A stretch of 9,826 nucleotides of DNA, taken from JAHFLV01 sp964367845. Lineage in GTDB: Bacteria > Patescibacteriota > Minisyncoccia > Phycocordibacterales > DATGWK01. The number at the start of each line of letters is the position of its first letter. Positions within the stretch are counted from its first letter, which is position 1. Of this stretch, positions 1 to 5,630 are shown piece after piece. Under the pieces are notes generated by a model. That model did not search any database. It was not told where the DNA came from and worked only from the letters and a program-made list of their open reading frames with translations. The DNA lies in assembly GCA_964367845.1 (NCBI GenBank), contig CAYIYW010000024.1:1-9826 (forward strand). The letters are read 5' to 3'. The translations under genes and the position numbers were made by a program.

Positions 1-33
1 TCCTCTAATCCGAGGAGGAACCATGGCCTGTGT

Positions 34-81
34 GGTCATAGCGAGGAATGGCCTATTTTTAAGCCACTTTTCGCTATGACC
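34..81. other. Long inverted repeat (structured RNA or leader hairpin)
   Basis: GGTCATAGCGA (34-44) is the exact reverse complement of 71-81, and an inner TGGC/GCCA pair (49-52 with 63-66) extends the stem. Between them, 45-48 and 67-70 pair partly: two G-T, one A-T and one mismatch when read on the plus strand. The loop is about 10 nt and A/T-rich. No long T-tract follows directly on either strand, so this is not a standard intrinsic terminator. A consensus leftward promoter at 115-143 would place this hairpin about 25-30 nt into its transcript. It could be a 5' leader structure or part of a non-coding RNA that continues beyond base 1. I do not recognise an RNA family. Confidence 0.5.
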
Positions 82-114
82 AATCGCAAGTCTTATCAAA
101 GAACTATGGGTACT

Positions 115-143
115 ATAGTACACCTAAACCCCATATTTGTCAA
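115..143 (-). promoter_or_regulatory. Consensus sigma-70-type promoter firing leftward
   Basis: On the minus strand the -35 box is TTGACA (143-138), the spacer is exactly 17 nt, and the -10 box is TACTAT (120-115), one base from TATAAT. Transcription would start near 108 and run out of the left edge. It lies 43 bases past the stop of the glycosyltransferase gene, so it starts a new unit rather than serving that gene. What it drives cannot be seen here. Confidence 0.65.
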
Positions 144-185
144 CATGACCGTAATGGTTCAGTAACCCTCTCGGCGCGACACTCG

Positions 186-1385
186 TCAAACTTTACCAAA
201 AAACACCATTTTATCCATATTTCTAGCCACTAAATTCCAATCATATTTTTCCCGAACCAACTTTTGCGCGTTTGAAATCAAATTTTCTCTCAATTCTGAA
301 TCAGACAAAAGCCGTTCAACACTTTCCGCAATGCTTTTCGGATTTCTGACCTCGCAAAAAAGCCCAGTTTCGCCGTCCGTCAGAAAATCTGGAATACCGC
401 CAACAGGCGTTGCAATCACGGGCATGCCCGCCGCCATTGCCTCAAGGAAAGAATTGCCCATACCCTCGGAAAGCGAAGGACGGATGAAAATGTCAGAGGA
501 TTGTAAATATTTAGGCAGGTCGGCGTGATTCACGAATCCGATAAAAATCACGCGGCCCTCAACCTTCAAATCTCGCGAGAGTTTTTTTAATGAGTGTTCA
601 AGCGGGCCGGCGCCGATAATTAAAAATTTTACATGATTCGGCAGTAGCGGCAGAGCTCTGATAACATCGGCTATGCCGTTTTTCAAGACAAGCCGAGACG
701 AAGTAACCAAAAAAACATCATCGGGATTTTGCGCACCGCTTGGCACACCGCTTGCTTGAATGTCCCCCATTTTTTTCACAAGCTCATTTTTTAATTTCTC
801 AAGTTCCACGACGGGATATTCGCGACCGAAAAGAGAAACGTCAACTCCGTTAGGAATGACCTGGATTGGCGCTCGCGCTCCCATGTCTCTCGCAAAATCG
901 GCCAAATAGTTTGATATGGTCTGAATTTTGTCGGCCCGACGGAAAATTTGTACGAAAAGCGGATAAACAAACCACACTTTTCTTTTTATATAAGCAATCG
1001 GGTCGCCTTCCTGAAGCGTGAGAATAAATGGCACAGACGGCCGCAAATACTTGAAGAAAAGTGCTGCAAAACCGGCATAATTCGCCATTATTGACCAGAC
1101 CGCGTCAAAACCGCGTTCGTGAGGCTTTTTGTGCAGCGCCAAACCCTTCCAAGCGCCTAAAAACGGGAATAAGAGTTTACCCAAAAAACCCGCGGCAAAA
1201 ACACCCGAGCCGACTCTGTAAACATGGACATTTCCGATTTGTTCTTCCCGCTTTTGTTTGCCGTCAAGATTGACCGTTATCAGATGAAACTCAACATCCT
1301 TAATTCGGTCAGTGATTTCTTTGACCGCGATTTCCGCTCCGCCGACAAACGGATGATACGCCACTGAAAATATCAAAATCTTCAT
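186..1385 (-). CDS. Glycosyltransferase family 4 (GT-B fold)
   Basis: This is probably a retaining GT-B glycosyltransferase of the GT4 type, moving a sugar from a nucleotide donor to a lipid-linked or surface glycan at the inner face of the membrane. The N-terminal acceptor domain opens with MKILIFSVAYHPFVGGAE, carrying the GGAE loop at residues 15-18. The donor domain shows IPNGVD (177-182), SSRLVLKNG (229-237), IGAGP (257-261) and an SLSEGMGNSFLEAMAAG block with an EX7E pair (E307, E315), then TPVGGIPD (326-333). At 399 aa it has the usual length. No membrane segment is evident. A short ASGV-PSGA insert (about 211-218) matches a 12-bp duplication. It starts 30 bp after the ATPase gene and is probably co-transcribed with it. 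No Shine-Dalgarno site precedes the ATG. The fold is secure; donor and acceptor cannot be read from the sequence. Confidence 0.92.
   Translation of the reverse strand: MKILIFSVAYHPFVGGAEIAVKEITDRIKDVEFHLITVNLDGKQKREEQIGNVHVYRVGSGVFAAGFLGKLLFPFLGAWKGLALHKKPHERGFDAVWSIMANYAGFAALFFKYLRPSVPFILTLQEGDPIAYIKRKVWFVYPLFVQIFRRADKIQTISNYLADFARDMGARAPIQVIPNGVDVSLFGREYPVVELEKLKNELVKKMGDIQASGVPSGAQNPDDVFLVTSSRLVLKNGIADVIRALPLLPNHVKFLIIGAGPLEHSLKKLSRDLKVEGRVIFIGFVNHADLPKYLQSSDIFIRPSLSEGMGNSFLEAMAAGMPVIATPVGGIPDFLTDGETGLFCEVRNPKSIAESVERLLSDSELRENLISNAQKLVREKYDWNLVARNMDKMVFFGKV
731..754 (-). repeat. 12-bp tandem duplication in the glycosyltransferase gene
   Basis: Two adjacent 12-mers, GCGCACCGCTTG (731-742) and GCACACCGCTTG (743-754), differ at one base. 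They encode ASGV and PSGA in a loop between the two GT-B domains. The unit length matches the repeats in murC, murD and the 107-aa membrane protein gene. Confidence 0.75.
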
Positions 1386-1415
1386 GAGCTGTAATAATTG
1401 AGGTTTATTCCGATT

Positions 1416-3344
1416 TTATTTTTTCTTCGGAAGGTCCAAAATCCGACGCAAAACATCCTCCGGAACCTCTTTCGGTTTGTCCGGTTTATCTGTTTTATCT
1501 CGTTCATTAGAACGTTCCGGTTGGAGATTTTGTTTCGGTGGAAAATGACCAGATTGTTGCTGAACTGGCCGGGGTTGAGACCCGGGCTGTACTTTCGGCT
1601 GTGATTGCGCTCGGGGCTGCGGTTGGCCGTCCTGCGGCGACGATTTAGTCAATTCCTCTTTTTTGGCCTTTTCAACAATATCTTTCAGCGCGTCTTTCAA
1701 CTGCAAGAGGTTTTGCGACGACGGCCCTTTGTTTTGTGTTTTTTTAAGAGCGTCAAGCGGAATCGGCTTTGGCTGAAAAGCCGTCGGCTGGTTTTGATTA
1801 TGAGATTGTGGCAAAGACGGCGACCGCGACGGTTGCGGTTGCGGTTGCGGTTGCGACGGAACATTTGTTGGTTTTGAATGAGTGGTTTGAATTTTTGGCG
1901 GTATTGTCAGCCCGGCGCCCATAACCGGCGCGACTCCTATGACATGGACCGTTCCATCTTTTTTCTGCTCCGGTTGAATAATCGGCTGAAATTGTCCGGC
2001 AGATTTGGCGTCCGGTTTGAATTGCTTTTTCTCAAACAGCACGGGCTCATGCCATTTTCTAATCTGCTCCTCAACTTCACCGCGCGGTTGAGCAAAATTT
2101 TTGCGCGAGCTTTCAATAATGTCATCGCGATAGTTTATATCCGGCTTTTTAATTGGCGGTAAAGTGGTGGCTGAAAACGGTTGAGAAGAAACGCCGTCAA
2201 TCATCAGTTTCAGATAAACTTGAGCGAAACCAAGATTGACCACATCTTCGGCTATAAAGACCGGGGCAAACTCTTTCTCAAGAAGCTCGGAATCAAACGC
2301 TCCGACCCGAAAGGCAATCATCGTGCCGACGTTGCCGAAAACCGCCGCCCGAACTTCCTCGGACATTTGTTCAACATACTGATGGGCCATCGTTAAACTC
2401 AACTTATATTTTCTGGCTTCGGAAAGAATGTCGGCAAAGGATTCATTGGCAAAGGACTGAAATTCGTCAACATACAAATAAAAAGGCGGGAGGGTTTTGA
2501 GTTTCGTTTCGGAGGTGTCGGCTCTGGAAAGCGCGCCGAGATAAATCTTGGTGATTATCATACTGCCGAGGAGATTGGCATTCGTCTCGCCGACTCTGCC
2601 TTTTGAAAGATTGATGATGAGAATTTTTTTCTCATCCATCACCTTGCGAATGTCAAAACTGGATTTTGGCTGACCGATGATGTTGCGAACGAGCGGGTTT
2701 GAAATAAACTGGCCGATTTTGTTTTGAATTGCCGCGCCGGCCTCCTGCATGTATCGGTCGCCGTATTTGGCGAATTCATCAACCCAAAACGACCTGACGG
2801 AAGGGTCGTGGATATTGTCAACAACTTTCTTTCGGTAATCCTTGTCGGCCAGCATACGATTGACGCCGACAAGAGTTGAATCCGGATATTCAAGGAGAGC
2901 AAGAAGAATGTTGCTCAAAATGTATTCCATGCGCGCTGACCAAGCATCAACCCAAATTTTCTTAAACGCACTCATCAAACCGTTCGCCACGAGATGTCGT
3001 TTGTTCACGCCGACATCTTCCATTACATTAAAAGAAATCGGGTGTTCCGTGTCAAAAGGCGCGAAATAGATTACGTCTTTTATGCGCTCTTTCGGCACAT
3101 ATTCAAGCAAGAGGTCGGCCGTTTTGCCGTGGGGGTCAATGAAAGCCATGCCTTCGCCGTTCTGGATGTCTTGAATGGCCATGTTTTCAAGGAGCGTTGA
3201 CTTGCCCATGCCGGTTTTGCCTATCACATAGACATGACGGTCGCGGTCTTTACTTTTTATGCCGAACGGCACGCGTTTGTTGCGCGAATCAGTTTCGGCA
3301 AAATATGTTATGGGGTTGTCGGACATGAGAGGTTTTGATGGCAT
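1416..3344 (-). CDS. VirD4/TraG/TraD-like P-loop ATPase (type IV coupling-protein family) with Pro/Gln-rich tail
   Basis: This is a hexameric-motor-type ATPase related to type IV secretion coupling proteins and HerA/FtsK ATPases, which pump DNA or protein across membranes. Walker A is IGKTGMGKST (41-50), followed by AFIDPHGK (67-74). Walker B is YLYVDEF (289-295), and a conserved MAHQY follows at 319-323, as in the TraM-recognition/TraG C-terminal domain. The ATPase core ends near residue 400. Residues about 440-620 form a low-complexity Pro/Gln/Lys tail, and the protein ends in a short helix-like PEDVLRRILDLP segment. No N-terminal membrane helices are present, unlike classic VirD4. The coordinates use the first ATG, but the ATG at 3326 (MSDNPITYF) is the likelier start: a TATAAT box overlaps the first ATG and there is no Shine-Dalgarno site. 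No relaxase or other T4SS gene is visible. The ATPase class is secure; the cargo is unknown. Confidence 0.88.
   Translation of the reverse strand: MPSKPLMSDNPITYFAETDSRNKRVPFGIKSKDRDRHVYVIGKTGMGKSTLLENMAIQDIQNGEGMAFIDPHGKTADLLLEYVPKERIKDVIYFAPFDTEHPISFNVMEDVGVNKRHLVANGLMSAFKKIWVDAWSARMEYILSNILLALLEYPDSTLVGVNRMLADKDYRKKVVDNIHDPSVRSFWVDEFAKYGDRYMQEAGAAIQNKIGQFISNPLVRNIIGQPKSSFDIRKVMDEKKILIINLSKGRVGETNANLLGSMIITKIYLGALSRADTSETKLKTLPPFYLYVDEFQSFANESFADILSEARKYKLSLTMAHQYVEQMSEEVRAAVFGNVGTMIAFRVGAFDSELLEKEFAPVFIAEDVVNLGFAQVYLKLMIDGVSSQPFSATTLPPIKKPDINYRDDIIESSRKNFAQPRGEVEEQIRKWHEPVLFEKKQFKPDAKSAGQFQPIIQPEQKKDGTVHVIGVAPVMGAGLTIPPKIQTTHSKPTNVPSQPQPQPQPSRSPSLPQSHNQNQPTAFQPKPIPLDALKKTQNKGPSSQNLLQLKDALKDIVEKAKKEELTKSSPQDGQPQPRAQSQPKVQPGSQPRPVQQQSGHFPPKQNLQPERSNERDKTDKPDKPKEVPEDVLRRILDLPKKK
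1831..1854 (-). repeat. Hexanucleotide microsatellite (GGTTGC)x4 in the ATPase tail
   Basis: Four perfect copies of GGTTGC on the plus strand encode alternating Gln and Pro in the tail of the ATPase (residues about 497-505). The run keeps the frame, so length changes by slippage would alter only the linker. Confidence 0.85.
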
Positions 3345-3348
3345 TATA
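3343..3348 (-). promoter_or_regulatory. -10 box TATAAT overlapping the annotated ATPase start
   Basis: On the minus strand TATAAT (3348-3343) shares two bases with the first ATG of the ATPase gene. The -35 region is only a T-run. If used, transcription would begin near 3336, past the first ATG, leaving a leader of about 10 nt before the second in-frame ATG (3326-3324). This argues for the shorter protein. The terminator at 3365-3400 just upstream also implies that the ATPase needs its own promoter. Confidence 0.5.
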
Positions 3349-3364
3349 ACAAAAAATCACAGAT

Positions 3365-3400
3365 AAAAAAAACCGTGCGAGTGCTTACGCACACGCACGG
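3365..3400 (-). terminator. Rho-independent terminator of the 150-aa gene
   Basis: On the minus strand CCGTGCG pairs with CGCACGG, then after one T-T mismatch GTGC pairs with GCAC around a GTAA tetraloop. Eight T residues (3372-3365) follow at once. This is a textbook intrinsic terminator, 45 bases beyond the stop codon of the 150-aa gene. A second small hairpin (AGGTCTC/GAGACCT, 3419-3440) lies between the stop and this stem. Confidence 0.88.
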
Positions 3401-3444
3401 GAAGTTCTTCACCACATCAGGTCTCCGGAAAACGAGACCTTTCG

Positions 3445-3897
3445 TCAAGAACCGGGGTGGGAAAAGAGAAGCCGACAGTCCGGACCCAAACAAACGTTGC
3501 ACGGACACAGAATGAGTCCCCGCCACAGGACATTTCCATCAAGAGCCGCCACATGCCGTTTACCGTCAATCTCAACGACCGAACCGAGGGCGATGACCAC
3601 GCATTTTCTCTGATATTTTTTAAAAACTGTGCCGAAAGCAAGCAATTCTTGGAATGTTCCGGGTCGCAGTCCCCTCCTGCGAAGTTCTTCCCCGGCATCA
3701 TATAGCGATGGCCGGTGGGAGAGTTTAAGGAACTGGGCCGGTGCGGGCTTCCGTGCAGGGGTTGTCCGCATCCTCGGCCAAAAAAGTTCCGCCGTGATAC
3801 GCTCATCCACATGGTCAAATTTTCCAACTCCAACCATAGCGTTAAACACCTCAATCTCGACAGAAGTAAGCACGGATTCGTGCCTGTCAGCACTCAT
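3445..3897 (-). CDS. Hypothetical 150-aa protein with Cys-rich C-terminus
   Basis: No function can be assigned. The start at 3897 is well supported because AGGAG lies 6 nt before the ATG; a GTG 30 bases upstream in frame lacks such support. Visible parts are an N-terminal helix-like stretch (MSADRHESVLTSVEIEVFNA), a central ELRRRGLRPGTFQELLAFG segment (71-89), a hydrophobic VIALGSVVEIDGKRHVAALDG strand region (about 101-121), and a C-terminus with W125, Cys 131, 133, 136 and 141, and DCRLL (140-144). From memory, similar proteins with an ALGSVV.xDGxR core and a CRFLA-like end are common as isolated genes in Parcubacteria, but this is recall and not a search. The gene has its own promoter and terminator. 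Bases 3661-3780 hold 77 G/C of 120, richer than the flanking genes. Metal binding by the Cys cluster is possible but unproven. Confidence 0.72.
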   Translation of the reverse strand: MSADRHESVLTSVEIEVFNAMVGVGKFDHVDERITAELFWPRMRTTPARKPAPAQFLKLSHRPSLYDAGEELRRRGLRPGTFQELLAFGTVFKKYQRKCVVIALGSVVEIDGKRHVAALDGNVLWRGLILCPCNVCLGPDCRLLFSHPGS

Positions 3898-3903
3898 GGG
3901 ATT

Positions 3904-3908
3904 CTCCT
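3904..3908 (-). promoter_or_regulatory. Shine-Dalgarno site AGGAG fixing the start of the 150-aa gene
   Basis: On the minus strand AGGAG sits 6 nt before the ATG at 3897. It is the only convincing, well-spaced ribosome-binding site before any recognised gene in this window, and it decides between the ATG at 3897 and the upstream in-frame GTG at 3927. Confidence 0.8.
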
Positions 3909-3975
3909 GTGTTACGCCACTCCTCACGGATGGCTAGTTTGGAAATTCTTAACCAAAGAACCAATTCCTGTTAAA

Positions 3976-4003
3976 ATAATAGCGTGTTTCTATAATTTGT
4001 CAA
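3976..4003 (-). promoter_or_regulatory. Sigma-70-type promoter of the 150-aa gene
   Basis: On the minus strand TTGACA (4003-3998) is followed, after 16 nt, by TATTAT (3981-3976), one base from consensus. The -35 box lies inside the last codons of the DUF4015-type gene. The predicted start near 3969 gives a leader of about 70 nt before the Shine-Dalgarno-led ATG. Confidence 0.7.
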
Positions 4004-5252
4004 GCGCCCCGACCGTATAGATATTGCTTGGAGCCCAAAGCATCCAAGAAGCCAGCCCAGCATCGTTCGTCGCCTTTATTTGGGCTTTCACTTCCGCCAC
4101 ATCATAGTTCCCGCCGTAATCAAAATCCTGGAGCCATGGACGAAGTTTCGCCGCCGAGTTGGCGTTATATTTCGCGCGCAATTCCGGCGTTGAGGTTCCA
4201 AAACTGCGGTCAAACTCCTTCGCCCGAGTAACCGCGCTGTCCATCGCAAATTTCACAACTTCGTAAGGATATTTGTTGGGGTTACTCCAGCCGTTGAATT
4301 TTGGCGGGTAATGCGACGGGTAAACCATCGGCGCGATGTAATCAAAATGGGGCATGGCTCTTTCCAAAACCTGACCGATATTTAAATCATCTTTGTTGGT
4401 CGTAACCATTCCGAAGAGGTCGGCTGACATCATGACGCCGTTTGAGTCGCCGTCCGGATTAAGCTGTTCGCGTAAATATGCGAAAAATTCCTCAAGCGCC
4501 TCCGGCTTTGATTTCCCCCGACTTAAGGAATAAGAAACGTCTTTCATGTTGCCGTCGGAAGGAAAACGAATGTAATCAAAATTAAGTTCGTCAAAACCGA
4601 GTTTGTATGCTTCTTTGCTTAATTCAATAATATAATCCCAATGCTCTCGCGCCCCGACATCAATAAAACTCAAACCCTTGTGGTCTTTCCAAACACCGCC
4701 GTCGGAAAGTTTCCGAACAGCCAGGTCGGGCCGTGATTTAGCCATGTAAGGGTCTTGAAAAACCGTAATTCGGCCAATCGCATAGATATTTTTCTGATGA
4801 AGCAAATCAACAAACTCCAGCATATCGTCGGCTCGGCAAGTATCCGAAACCGCCGCCGAAAGTCGCGGATTGTCGGTCTTGAAACCAATCCGTCCGCTGT
4901 AATCCTTGATGTCAATGACAATCGCGTTTATTTCCGTGGTGTCGGCGACCTTAATCAATTTTTCACGAAAACTTTTTGTGCCGACGACGCATTGAGTCAT
5001 GTAAATCGCCTTGACCGGTTCCGGAGTTTTAAGATGAGTCGCCACAATTCTCGCCGATTCCGATACAGACGGTTTTCCTCCGCCACGGCCGTCAGTGCCG
5101 ATGTCATCCCCGTTAACGCCGACTTGCGCCACCGGTTTTTCGTATTGAATGTTAAATATCTTGGGCGAAGTCGTAGCCCCGAACCCGACGGCAAACAAAA
5201 CAACGACGACTCCTCCCATTTGCATGTAAATACGACGGCGCGGTTTGGACAT
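3990..5252 (-). CDS. Putative glycoside hydrolase, DUF4015-type TIM barrel, N-terminally membrane-anchored
   Basis: This appears to be an extracytoplasmic enzyme of the DUF4015 (PF13200) putative glycoside hydrolase group. After a basic MSKPRRR start, residues about 11-27 form one hydrophobic helix, an uncleaved signal anchor or signal peptide, followed by a linker up to about residue 75. The barrel then shows AIVIDIKDYSG (110-120), IGRITVFQDP (159-168), GFDELNFDYIRFPSDG (219-234), MSADLFG (275-281), YIAPMVYPSHY (305-315), RPWLQDF (371-377) and SWMLWAPSN (402-410), the typical series of strand-end motifs. D225 and E222 in the LNFDYIRFP strand are plausible active-site residues by analogy with related barrels. 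At 420 aa the length is usual. It lies 23 bp after the 107-aa membrane protein gene and downstream of murC, suggesting a cell-envelope glycan as substrate. No Shine-Dalgarno site is visible. The substrate is not known. Confidence 0.85.
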   Translation of the reverse strand: MSKPRRRIYMQMGGVVVVLFAVGFGATTSPKIFNIQYEKPVAQVGVNGDDIGTDGRGGGKPSVSESARIVATHLKTPEPVKAIYMTQCVVGTKSFREKLIKVADTTEINAIVIDIKDYSGRIGFKTDNPRLSAAVSDTCRADDMLEFVDLLHQKNIYAIGRITVFQDPYMAKSRPDLAVRKLSDGGVWKDHKGLSFIDVGAREHWDYIIELSKEAYKLGFDELNFDYIRFPSDGNMKDVSYSLSRGKSKPEALEEFFAYLREQLNPDGDSNGVMMSADLFGMVTTNKDDLNIGQVLERAMPHFDYIAPMVYPSHYPPKFNGWSNPNKYPYEVVKFAMDSAVTRAKEFDRSFGTSTPELRAKYNANSAAKLRPWLQDFDYGGNYDVAEVKAQIKATNDAGLASWMLWAPSNIYTVGALDKL

Positions 5253-5275
5253 GACGGATGATTAATTCAGAAAAA

Positions 5276-5599
5276 TTAAAAGGTCTTTTCGGCTGGGAAA
5301 GTTTTTGGGCGAGTTTCCCTGTGAATTCCCGCGTGAATTTCAGAATGAGTTCCCGCGCGGGTTTCCGCGTAAGTTTCCGGCTGATTTTCTACAAACCCTT
5401 CGGTAACAATTTCGCGTCTCGGGCCTTCATTGCGAATCTGCGTAATCCTTTTATCTCGAGCGCGGAGAAACGCCAGAAAGATAACCGCTAAACCGGAGAC
5501 GATAATAAAAAAGGTCTTGTACGAACCCGGGAACCCCAGGAACGGCAAAAAAACCGTCCAAATTCCAATTATGAAAAGAATTCTGTTTCTGGTAATCAT
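5276..5599 (-). CDS. Small two-pass membrane protein with repetitive charged tail
   Basis: This is a hypothetical membrane protein. Residues about 6-21 and 27-45 are two hydrophobic helices joined by a short LGFPGSYKT turn; the next residues, RARDKR, are positively charged, which by the positive-inside rule puts both termini in the cytoplasm. From about residue 71 the tail consists of 4-residue units (PETY, AETR, AGTH, SEIH, AGIH, RETR, PKTF) encoded by a 12-bp tandem array. Short proteins with this pair of helices are familiar next to envelope genes in this type of genome, but I know no function. It begins 31 bp after murC and ends 23 bp before the DUF4015-type gene, so it probably belongs to the same transcript. 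A TATAGT box exactly 7 nt before the ATG could also give a leaderless mRNA. Confidence 0.75.
   Translation of the reverse strand: MITRNRILFIIGIWTVFLPFLGFPGSYKTFFIIVSGLAVIFLAFLRARDKRITQIRNEGPRREIVTEGFVENQPETYAETRAGTHSEIHAGIHRETRPKTFPAEKTF
5299..5382 (-). repeat. 12-bp degenerate tandem repeat, about seven units
   Basis: Plus-strand units in register include GAGTTTCCCTGT (5311), GAATTCCCGCGT (5323), GAATTTCAGAAT (5335), GAGTTCCCGCGC (5347), GGGTTTCCGCGT (5359) and AAGTTTCCGGCT (5371), with a diverged AAGTTTTTGGGC at 5299. They encode 4-residue units with a Thr or Ile at the third position in the cytoplasmic tail of the 107-aa protein. Partial consensus sharing with the murD repeat (GAGTTTTTGCCG) is visible. 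Confidence 0.8.
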
Positions 5600-5606
5600 C
5601 AGAAGA

Positions 5607-5612
5607 ACTATA
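5607..5612 (-). promoter_or_regulatory. -10-like box placed for a leaderless start of the 107-aa gene
   Basis: On the minus strand TATAGT (5612-5607), one base from TATAAT, lies 7 nt before the ATG at 5599, so the expected transcription start falls on or next to the start codon. No good -35 box is seen 16-18 nt upstream, and no Shine-Dalgarno site is present. It is suggestive only. Confidence 0.35.
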
Positions 5613-5630
5613 CCATAGAGAACAAAGCGG

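Noticed and set aside
23..79. An 18-codon plus-strand frame with AGGAGG 4 nt before its ATG
   Set aside because: The Shine-Dalgarno match is good, but the frame is very short, overlaps the inverted repeat, and the only promoter here runs the other way. It could be a leader peptide if plus-strand transcription enters from the left, which cannot be seen.
158..169. GGTT-AACC hairpin just past the glycosyltransferase stop as its terminator
   Set aside because: The stem has only four pairs and no T-tract follows on the minus strand.
3417..3893. A 158-codon minus-strand frame overlapping the 150-aa gene
   Set aside because: It is in another frame over the same DNA, has no Shine-Dalgarno site, and its residues look random; the 3445-3897 frame has promoter, AGGAG site and terminator in register.
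4755..5261. A 168-codon plus-strand frame
   Set aside because: It lies antisense to the DUF4015-type gene, whose frame shows conserved motifs throughout; the plus-strand product has Arg/Asn-rich shadow composition and no start signals.
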